DNA from: Oegoconia quadripuncta
Lineage: Eukaryota > Arthropoda > Insecta > Lepidoptera > Autostichidae
Direction of reading: 5' to 3'
Assembly: GCA_949316235.1 (NCBI GenBank)
Contig: OX438743.1
Location: forward strand, 37,045,242 to 37,109,241
DNA: 64,000 nucleotides
In this document: positions 26,001-38,000 of the stretch, one piece after another
Layout: each line of letters starts with the position of its first letter
How positions within the stretch are numbered: position 1 is the stretch's first letter
Translations under genes and position numbers: made by a program
The notes under the pieces: generated by a model
Seen by the model: only the letters and a program-made list of their open reading frames with translations
Database searches by the model: none
What the model was told of the DNA's origin: nothing

Positions 26001-29000
26001 TATTATGCCTGCTATGGCACAACTATTGACATCTAAGTAATCATCCTCCGGATAATCATTTTCTATATGAAACTTTAAATTGCACATTCTACACACGAAA
26101 GTAAATTTAGAGATGAGCCCATCTTGTTTTTCGTTTATTAAATCGATAGTATTCAGATTACAGCCAAGAGGTCCGTTCAAATTTCTTGCAATTTTTTATA
26201 AAAATGCGAGTTGGCTACAAACCGCCGACAGATGCAGATTTCTTATTCCGTATTCTGATCACTTGTAATCTGATAAGTCTGAAACAGAAAACTTTCGTTA
26301 TTATTTTATTAGTTAATATTATATTTACCGACTACGGCCCATTATTATTATTATTTCGTCTTTGGCCTAAGTGTTTCTCAAAAAACAAGACAATAAGGCG
26401 GTCATCACGAACAAAATACTTTTTAGTCATATTTTCCGTAGTCAGGAATTAGTTTTTGTCTTTTATTTCATATATTATATAGCGCATTTGACGTTAGTTT
26501 GACATTTAGTTGACCATTCAGGTTACTAAGCCATTAGTTAGTACATACCTCTTCATCTTTTTTTTTTCTGAACACCTTGTGCCTCAATGTCGTACCTGTC
26601 ATTAAAAGATAATATTATTGAAACACTTCAGGAAAACTTTTTGAATAAAATCTGTTAACTTTAATGTTTTATTTTTTATTTTTTTCGTAATAGGTACATC
26701 CTATACATACACTCTGCAACGTTTGTCGGGTTAATTTTGTTAGACCTTATATATTATGATGGCCGAATCTGTGATTTTCGTAAGTCTATGGTAATTCTCA
26801 ATAGATTATTTTAGCGGTTGAAAGGAATTTATTTGTTTTTTTTTATATAATTTTTATTATATGTCCCATTGGCAATCATTTTATAAAAATCTCAAAGTTA
26901 TGCTTTTGTTTTATGATGACCTTTACATATTTCTTTCGACAAGGTTTGTTTTTGGTCAAAAATAACAATATTGCCTATTATCTATTTCAGAAATCCTAGA
27001 TACTGGTAAAAATAATAATTTTACTCACTCTTGCAAAACAAGTCCGGTTGATGACTCTTCAGGGCCCAAATGATTTTTAGAACTGAAAATCAAAGAATTG
27101 TAGTACGTCAGCACCTAGGAATATGTAATGACATTTTTGATAATAAATAAAAAATGAAATTTTTGATAAATATCACTTAGACATGTAAAAAAAGATTACA
27201 GGATTTATTTAGACATACAATAAATAAAAGCAAATAAAATAAAAAAGACAAGAAAAGTACTGGGATCGATCCAGCACGACGAAATTCAAGCGACAAGCCC
27301 AAGTCGACTGAGCCAAACGTCTTACATAAGCGGTGACGAAAAAAGGTACCTATACATCCCGTATCAGTAGACGCAACTACAAAATAGTGAAAACATAATT
27401 ATGGTTGCGTTTTATAAATTTGGTGTTTCATGTACATACTTAATTAATTAAAAAGAGATATAATATTTTATTATACTTACTTTACAACCTTCATCATGTG
27501 TTTCTGATTTCTTTTATATTGCCGTTTCTTCGGTTTTGTTTTTTTTTCGAGTCCATTTTCTATTATTAACTTTACCAACTTATTTATTTACAACTGTGAT
27601 TACCTACCTAATAAATAAAATTATTTACACACATACAAAATTTTACCCTAATTAAATAAACAAAACAAGAAAAAGAAAGTCCTGAATATGAATATGAAAA
27701 AAAGTTCGAATATTTGGGAGAGCGTCTCAGCGCACAACACAGGTCCATCCAGCAACGCGCCTAAGCGATCACTGTCGCATTGAGTACGAGTAACAGAGAA
27801 AGCGTTACTTAGAATTATAGGGCGTAAGTGCAAATCACAAAATTAATTATTTCAATTAAAATAGACGCATTATTGAAAATCTAAAACATGAATTTGTTTT
27901 AGTAACATATACGACACAATATTGTACAAAATATCATTTATGTTAGTGAATGCATATCTGAGAAAAATAAGATTTCATGCATTTTTAGATGCTACTTTGC
28001 AATTAAATTCTATCGAGAGAAGATTGTGTAATTATGTTTTGAAAACATGAATCATGTCAGAAATATGATCAATTTTACCTATAACTTTTTTTATAATGAT
28101 ACGAGCTATATGCTTTACAAAAAATGATAATCTTTCAACGCAATTGGCTGCTGTCAGCCTCAGCCTAAATAAAGGGTCCAATAGTTTCCCGATCCAACCC
28201 ATCGTCAATCCGCCGTCTGTCCAGAGTGGCTATTAGGACGAAAAATCGCTTCATGAGATACTTATGTTCAGTAGTGGACTTTTACAAGCTGTTAATGTGT
28301 GTGTCCAATAATTTTCTTTTCAGTAAAGCGAATTTATGGTTGGCGAGAAAAACATTGTGATCTTTATCAAAATATTGTCTTCGTTTTTTTTATAACAAAT
28401 AAATAATAAAGAAGTATTTTGGACTCCTACACCAATCATCTAGTCCCACAGACCAACCACCCCACTAGTCCCAATCCCAAATGCTTGTACTATGGATACT
28501 AGATAGGTAATACATTATTTATATAAACATCTATGACTCGGGAATAATGTTCGTATTCATCACACAAACATTTACCCTTCGCGGGATTCAAACTAGCAAC
28601 CGTTGGTTTCGCTGACGGGTCACTATCCACACTAATCGGTCGTTAAAGTATTAATGTTTTAAAATTTTGATAAATAAATTGTTAGGTACTTATTTAAAAA
28701 TAATCTTAATTTTTGTAAGCGGCGGGAGCGGCACTGCTTAACAGGTATTATTTTTTAGTACTATACCCCTAGTATGTACTAAAAAAATAATTCATATTTC
28801 TTTACTATCACAGACGTGCGGCTTAACTGGGCGTTCGTACGACTACGGCATGATGCGGGTGATGGTAGAGCGGTGTGCCACGGCATTGACCGGCTCGTTG
28901 CGACTCTCGCCCGGAGAGCGTGTCGGCCTCATCCTCCCCAACATCCCCGAGTTCGCAGTCCTCATCCACGGCGCCATGCGGGCCGGCCTGGTCGTGACTT

Positions 29001-32000
29001 TCGCCAATCCGCTATACACCGCAGGTAATTTATATGCATAATGTTGAGATATCCAACCACCTCTATGTTTGTTTGTAGATAAACGCTTTAATGGTGTCGG
29101 TTGTACACCAACTAAACTAAACTAAAACCAGTTTTGGAGTGGTGTCGTTGCATCGTACTGTTCAAGGGAGAAAGAGCCAATACTACTCTAAAACTGGTTT
29201 TAGTTTAGTTTAGTTGGTGTACATCCGAATCGACACTAATGTTCGATAAGAAAATACGTATATTTAAAAAGATAGAGTTTGAGTCTACTCAAACTCTACC
29301 TTCTACGGCGGACTTACGAAGTCTGGAAACAGTAGAATTATAACTAAGCTCAGTTCTTCTGAGTATTGGGAACATGAGCTTGATGAGATCTGAGCTTATT
29401 GTTTACTTCAATAGTAATGAACTCCATTGCAATCAGCTTCACCATTGGTCGCATTTGACAATAGAAGCTGTATTCTTAATCGTATTTGACCGTTGAAGCT
29501 TTACAATTTGAATTTGACAGGTGGCTATGAAGTCCACTAACTTATATAAACAATAAGTGCACTTGTGGGAATGTTTAAATTTGCTTAAAAATATATATAA
29601 ATACATTTCGGGAGTGTTGTCTTTTAAAATGTTTTAATCTGGTCTATGTTATACATATCTGGGATACGTTAGACATATCTGTATTGCGTTGCCAACTCCG
29701 CTGATTGTCTCTTGGCATCTATCAGTTGCCGTGTGGTTCCCTGCATCATTTCCATTGCTCATAAACATTCCACTGCGTCAGACCCGTCCTCACAATGTTC
29801 TCCACGTGAGCGCATCTCGGATTGGCACATGTCTCAGAACTTCTCACTGCAGTTTTTTCCACTTACCTATTTTTAAATTTAAGTCCAAAACGGATTAATG
29901 AAATATGGATCCATAAACTTAAATCGATCTGTTTGTTCTATACACTATTATTAGTTTAAGACAAACAGACCTTTGGACATGTTTACAAGTCCTTAATTGT
30001 TTGTGTGTCGGCTCAATTAAGGCAATATGTACCTACCTATTACCTATATAACAGTGGAGTCTGATAACCTTAATAACAGGAGGTGTGGCTACGTATTAAC
30101 AAGCCATTTATACGAATGGGTTGTGATTAATTGAGATCGAAGTGCAGACGGACTTGTCAGTGATAGTAGGTTATCTCAGTTCATTTCGCGCGTCAAAACC
30201 AGACATACCTATTGAGATTGTCGTAATCTGTCTCACACGCAATACCACGTTTCTTATCATATCGGGGTGATTTGCGTTTACAATTAGTGATATCCGGGTT
30301 GCCTCTTGGTAAGTAACGTACAGTCGGCCAAATAATAGATTCCTACTTACGTATAGAGTGACATAGAAGCCATTTCTTTTGGATTTAATTGGGATTGGCA
30401 CAGTACGGATTTGTCATCAATTTAGGTATTCTCCCCTTAGCGAGTCGATGGCAAAAATATCAAATTCTTGAGAAACAGAATATGGCCACGTTTGGCCCTG
30501 AAGACGGCCTTTTATGTATGTGTGGTGGTAATAAGAAGAGCCTTTGTGGTCCTGATAAGGACTGACTTGTTGCCATCGTGATGAAAGGTTCAGCTAACCA
30601 TTCTTCCGTATCAGCTCATTATTCACTTCGTTTCGTTCACCTAATCCATCCATCTTTTCCGTGGTCTTCCTCTTCTCCACGTTCCATAAACATTCCTATT
30701 TAGCACTGTCTTACTAATATTGCCGTGCATTACTATGGAAATTGGCGAAATGTAAACCAACACAACCGGGTATTAAACATCGAACCCGCGACTCTCTTTT
30801 GTAGACCTATTCTATTGTGTTTACATTGAACCCGATAAAGTGCGTAGTTCCCGCGGGTTAAACAAATTTCCGCGATAAAGTTATTCCACTAAAGCTAAAC
30901 CAGCTTTAATTAGATGTAAATGAACATCTTTTTTGCACACTGCCTAATTTAAAATAGGCGACGCCGCCGCCACGCGGTCTAGGAACTATTGCAGACTTCC
31001 CCGACTCAATTAGTGTGGAGTCCCTCATGTACCCTGTAGTGGCGTATATGTTTATAAGCTTTTTATTAACTATAATTGTACCTTACCATTTCATTGTGAT
31101 TACTAAACAAAACGTCATGTAACATATCTGATAGTTTGCTACGGTATCCGTGATGATATCTGCCGTGTAGACAGTATGGTTAACTGACCTGTAGGTATGT
31201 GTTTAGAACGATAAGTACCTAATCAGATTGAGATATTTTCAGACTATGAAATAGGTAATGCTGGAGGATTGCTCTTGAGATATTTTAGGTTTCCATATCT
31301 CATTTTGGAAAAGCGGAACCCTTATGAGACCATTTGATCTGACCGTAAGGCTGGATGTATCATGTTGAAATTAACATAGATGATTAAGGTTTGGGGCCTC
31401 ATTCGCATACAAATAAAAACGTATTTTCATATTAAAATCAGCAGGACCTGCAGGGTACTTCCCGATGAAAAGGTAGGAAGGAGTGCTGCGTACCTAATCG
31501 AGGGAGAGAGTGTGACAAAAGACTAAGTAATCGATACGATACGAATCGAATACGATCCTAATAAAGTAAAATAAAATGAAGTATTTAAAAACCTTAATGT
31601 AAAAGTTAAAAAACTACAACCCGACTACTAAAAAAAATAATAGAAAATGAAATGGGAGAACTGCAAAACGCATATTAATAAATAAATATCTTTGGACATA
31701 CACACAGCGCCATCTAGTTCCACTTTAAGCAACTATAGGCTTGTGTTGTGGATACTAGATGGTTGATATATTACATAATTATTTTTTTTTGTAAATAAAT
31801 ACTTATTATAAATGAAAACAGCCATAACTCGGGCACACGTGTCCGTATTCATCATACAAACATATGCCCCTAGCGGGATTCGAACCCGCGACCTTTTGGT
31901 TGTATTGGTTGTATTGTATTACAAAAGCTATAAACAAGCGTCGTAGGTCTAGATATTAGCCGAACCCAGAAACATAAGGTCCTGTTATTATGTGTCATAT

Positions 32001-35000
32001 CCTATTTATCGATTAGTACTAATAATAATAAATAAAAATATTTATATAAACATTTATGACTCGGGAATAAATGTTTCTAACCATCACACGAACTTTTAAG
32101 GGATCCACCAGCTACACCATCGGTAGTCACAAATCTGAATGCTTTTTTTTTAAATGCACAACGGGTTGATGCTTGACCTCAATCACACCTGATGTTAAGT
32201 GAAGATGAGGTCGAAGGTAGGTGGAAGCGTACTGACCCGGAAACCCCAACACATTTGGGGGACTGGCCATCTTATCTCTGACAACCGGAACACAACAGTG
32301 CTATTAATATTGCTGCTTGGCGGCAGATAGTAGATTAGGTAGATTTAGATAAGGTGGTGGTAGCTAGCCAGGCGGACAATTAAAATGCCCTACCACCAAC
32401 CAAACCGAGTACTTAAACATGTACCCCTCTGAGGATCGAACCCGGGACCACCGAATCGCAAACCCAATGTTGTTTACATTGAGCCACGGAGGCGGTTAAT
32501 GCTACGCCACGAGTTGTCCCTATCTTTGGCTATAAGTATCATATGTACTATGTATAAAAACCAGTAAATCAAATAATTTTCTAATTTATGATATTGTTTA
32601 CAGATGAGGTGAAGCGACAGTTCATGGACTGCAACGTGAAGGCGATTGGTACCATCGAAATGTTCATGCCGGTCGTTCAGGAAGTAAGCAAGTCCCTCCA
32701 AGATTATAAAGGCACCATCTGGGTTGGAGGAGAAGATGATAAAACAAAGGGTGAGATACTAACACTTACTCGTATATCAACAGGCGGCTGGCTGCCGCCA
32801 GAGCAGGGGTTCTATTACATAATTTCATCGTTATCGTCATCGGTTACGTTCTGACATGTGATTGGTTGGCTCATCGCTCGCTCCGCAATTTGACGGTTTC
32901 TCATTGGTCAACGATCGATAACGATACCGATAAAGTTACGTAATCTAAGCGCTGATAAAAATAACGCATCTCTAATCTTGTAAAAAGGACTATTAGACGG
33001 GAGCACAACGGTATAGACTAGTTTTTTAATTTCTCCACTCGCTTATTCCGTTTGCAACTGCGAAAAAAATTAATCAAAATAACATAGCTACATACATAAT
33101 ATCACGACCTTTATCCCAAATGGGGTGGTCGGAGATATCCCCAACAATAGTGTTTTTATGTTCCAAACATTAAGAGTTTAATGATTGAAACAACATCCAC
33201 GGTTCACCTTAATAAATATACAGAAATGCACACGTGACAGGGGGTGAGCCCATCGCCGTTGAAACGTGCAAATCTTCTATAGATTTGCACGTTTCAACGG
33301 CGTTGTTTCTGGTAGAATTATTAGTCGCCTTTTACGACACCCACGGGAAGAGGGGTTGGTTCTATTCTATTTGAGTGCCGAAGCCACACATCACATTAAA
33401 AATAATAAATAATATAATAAATAAATATCCTTAGACATACACACAGCGCCATCTAGTTCCACGGTAAGCAACTATAGGCTTGTGTTGTGGATACCAGATG
33501 GTTGATATACTACATAAATACATATTTTTTTTGTAATTAAATACTTATTATAAATGAAAACATCCATTACTCGGGTACACATGTCCGTATTCATCACACA
33601 AACATATGCCCCTCGCGGGATTCGAACCCGCAACCTTTTGGTATAGTGGTCAGAGTCGTTAACCACTACACCAAACAGGTCGTCGAATAACGCCAGATAG
33701 TTATAACGCTGTTAGTTGATAGAGATTTTTTTTTATAAATCATACGCTAATAATCATTCTAAAATATCGCTTTCCTTCACTTCTAACTGGTTGCTCTGGA
33801 AATCTATGTTTTTGTTTAGCAGTGGACCTCCTGTGACTGATATGATGATGAAATACTGATGAATTGCGTATTAATTTTTTTTTAGTAGATATACCAGACC
33901 GCACTATCAGAGTGCGTCATCGGCTTCATACATTTCAGAACATCTTGTATTACACCGGAACTACTATACACTATAAAAATATGCTTTAATAAGGAACGAT
34001 TTTGGTATTTCGTTTTTACACCTTTCTTTTTTCTGTTTTTCTCTGCACACAAAGCACAAATTCTCTGTTTTACGTAAACTGTGTGACAAAAACAGTAAAG
34101 TGTGAAATTTTGCTTTGATGGAGGGTTGTACTCCTTGGAGTTCTCTTTTTATAAGTAACCTACTTGTATAATTGAGCTCAAACTTTTGCAGTGAATTAAA
34201 AATAACTCCGTAGAATTAACTGCGAGCTGTGACTGTTTCCGTTTTGTAACTGGGTTTAATTACTGTGACTAGATCTTGAGTCCGAGTGACTTTAACATCA
34301 GTGTAAAATTAGACTTAACTGATCAACTGCAAAGATGTGCGCGCTAAATTCATAGTTAACTGAACGATTGATTTACTTAGTGTTTGTTTTGTCGACTAGT
34401 TTACCGCCCGCGGCTTTTTCTGCCTCGTGGATTCATAATTTATCTTAAAGTAGCCTATATCGTTCTCGAGAGGACCAATCGCGCTATTTTACAACGGTTT
34501 TACCGATCGAACGGAACGTTTTTGATTTTGATTTAGCTTTAGTTTAGCTGAAGTAAAAAATGGTATCGCGTTATTTTTTGTGAACGATTAAGTATATCAA
34601 ATATATTATAATATAAAAATAGATTATATCAGATTATACCAAAGTAAAACCAAATCCAAAATGTTTAGAGCGCTAACCACGAGTATTACAAACAAAACTA
34701 GTTTAATTTCAGTTCAAATGATTAGCGCGATAACATTTTAGCTTTGGTATTATCGTTCAAACTTAACGCGATCGGCCCCCATAGGATCGGTTCCGAAGTT
34801 TAGTCGTGAAAAGGTAACAAATAGATAGATAGATTTATTTTCACAATTATAATATTGTTGTGAATATTTAGTATTAATGAAGGAGTATTTAGTCATCTTT
34901 TCCTTTAAGTAAGTAGCTAGCGCGGCTTTTCCGGCTTCATTCATTTAATATTAATCTTAATTTGTGACGTTTTCAGGTGATAATTTTATCCTATGAAATA

Positions 35001-38000
35001 AAATATTTTGACTTTCGACATTTTTTTATATGTACAACGGATTAGCGGTTGACTAATGTGAAAATAAAGTCGAAAGTGGAAGCGCGCTCACCCGGAAGCC
35101 CCAACTTATTTGCGAGACGGCCACCTTATCTCAGGCAGTTGGAACACAACAAAGTTGTTTACATTGCTGATTATCGGCAGACTTAGATAAGATGATGGCT
35201 AGAGGCGTAAAATGCCCTACCACCAGCCAATTTATGCTTAGTTATCGTAATCAAAACTTCACTTAGATATTGATTTTGAAATCACATACAACAGATATGG
35301 TTAGAAACTCTGACCACTATACCAAACCGTCGCGGATTCGAATTCCGCTAGGGGCATATGTTTGTATGATGAATACAAACATGTGTTCCCGAGTTAAGGA
35401 TGTTTTTCATTTATATATGTATTTATTTACAGAAAAAAAAATTGTGTAGTTTATCAACCATTAGGTATCCGTAACACAAGCCTAGATGCTTACTGTGGAC
35501 CTAAATGGCGCTGTGTGTATGTGCAAACATATTTATTTATTATTATTTATATATTTATTTACCCAATTCAATTTTATTATAATTATATAAATGGTTGAAC
35601 GCAGAATGCTGCCACCTGTCAATTCGACGATCTGTTTGGTGTAGTGGTAGAAACGCTAACTGCTAGGTATACCAAAAGGTCGCGAGTTCGAATCCCGCTA
35701 GGGGCATATGTTTGTATGATGAATACGGACAAGTGTCCCCGAGATAAGGATGGTTTTCATTGGTATATTTTTTAATTTACAAAAAAATGTATTTGTCTAT
35801 TATATTAAACAAATAAACAAACAAAATATTCTTTATTGTACAACAATAAGAAGCATAACACAACGATAAATACAAACAGGGGATAGTACAATTTGGCGGC
35901 CTTATCACTAAAAGCGATCTCTACCAGGCAACCTTTGTTTTAGGAAGCATTACGCACATGATATGTAGGTAGCATGCGCGGTAAACTAATTTTAATAAAA
36001 TAAATAAATCACCCGTATAAATACATACATTAATTGAATACAAAATTGAATTGAATTGTATATATCAACCAAGGTATCCATAATACAAGCCTAGTTGCTT
36101 AGTGTGGGACTAAATGGCGCTGTGTGTATGTTCAAGGATGTTTATTATTATAGTTATTATTTCATAATATTGAGAGTATAGTATTGTATTCTATTTTTCC
36201 TAGGAATATTCGGTCTTCGGTCTCTCCTAATGGCGGACCACAAGGCCGACCTGCCGACAGTGAACTGCGATGACGTCTGCCTGCTTCCATATTCGAGCGG
36301 CACCACGGGTATGCCCAAAGGCGTGATGTTGACGCACAGGAATCTCGTCAGCAATCTGAAGCAGGTGCACTGCCCGAAAATGATGAAGTATGACGGGATG
36401 AAAGGTAATTATTGTAAAGAGAACACTCCCACCTTTTAACCTATACATAATACCTATATCCAATCTAAATATGCACTTAGTAGTATGCTTGTGTTTTTTT
36501 TCTTTTTTGTGATGAATAAATACCTTTTTATTTTTATTTTTATTTATTTTATTTATTTAGTCAGAAATATCCAAATAATCCAGTGTAACTAAAGTTTGGA
36601 TGTTTCTTTGTTTATTGCTCAATCACGGCGAAACGGGTGAACGGATTTGGATGAAATTTGGTATATAGGTAGAACAAACCGTGGATTAAGACATAGGATA
36701 TTTTTTATTCTGATAAAGTGAGTAGTTCCCGCGGGATACACAAATTAAACATGTCCGTGATAAAGTTATTCTAACCCAGGCGAAGCCGCGGGCAGAAAGC
36801 TAGTATCAAATAAAGATTTCATTAACGTAATCCCTATAAAGTAAAAAGCCGGCAAAATCGACTTTATTTCAACTAATTAACGCTTTTTATATAGCTATAG
36901 GTTTACTTTACTCACAAAAGGTCAGGTGCAGTCACTAACCGACGAGCGTGTATGAGGCATTTGATGTAGAAGTAGTATGTCAGGATCGTTGCAAGTGGAA
37001 ATCTGTTGTCTCTGCTCACCCCAACTGGAAACAGGCGTGGAAACCTACATATGTACCTATGTATAACATATACATAATATATGTATATACATAGGTACAT
37101 ATGTAGGTTTACTTTATTCATAACAACGCCATCTAAAGCCATGACTATAAAAGTTTATCAAAATTTTTATACGACTTACATACATTTCAAACTGAGGAAA
37201 AAAATAAAAATCTGACATTGGACCATACAATGTCAATACTGCATTTTCCTTTGGAACACAGTGCATAAGTCCATGCACAGTGCTGCCTATGAGAGGAGCT
37301 CGGATTTTCATGGTGCCACCCCCTTGTATATCTTTGCCCTTGTGCTTTATAGCTTTATAAATAGCAAAACGAGCTTATCCTTTTTTCTGTTACCAGGTAA
37401 ATGTGACGTAATATTAACTGTGCCGCCGTTCTTCCACATCTACGGGTTTAACGGTATCCTGAACTACAATCTCGCTCTCGGATACCATGTCGTGTCTTTG
37501 CCCAAGTAAGTTATTGTCATGTCTCATCCGCAACAGTCAATAATAAATACCCGAGTAGGAATTGATCCCGCGAGGTCTGTTTAGCAAACCTTACAATGTG
37601 TAGACATTGAGCAACGAAATAACGCTTTTCTTGCAATTACGAAATATTTTGGTATTTTATGTTTATATTACCCTACCTCATGCTTTTACCCTACCCCCTA
37701 ACTTTTAACACGTATTAAGAGTATTATGTATACCCCCTTGATCCGTCATTGATACAGGTTAACCTTAATGTAGGAAAGCTACAGAGTTACTTAATTATGT
37801 TTATCCTTTATGCAAACCTAACTTCGTTCTTCATCTTACCTTCGTCCAACTTACAGATTTACACCTGAGGACTACATTAAGTGCTTAGTGAAATACCAGC
37901 CATCGACTCTATTCGTGGTCCCGTCTCTACTGGCGTTCCTCGCGACGCATCCACTCGTGAAGAAGGAACATCTGCACTCTGTGGAGACTATTATGGTCGG

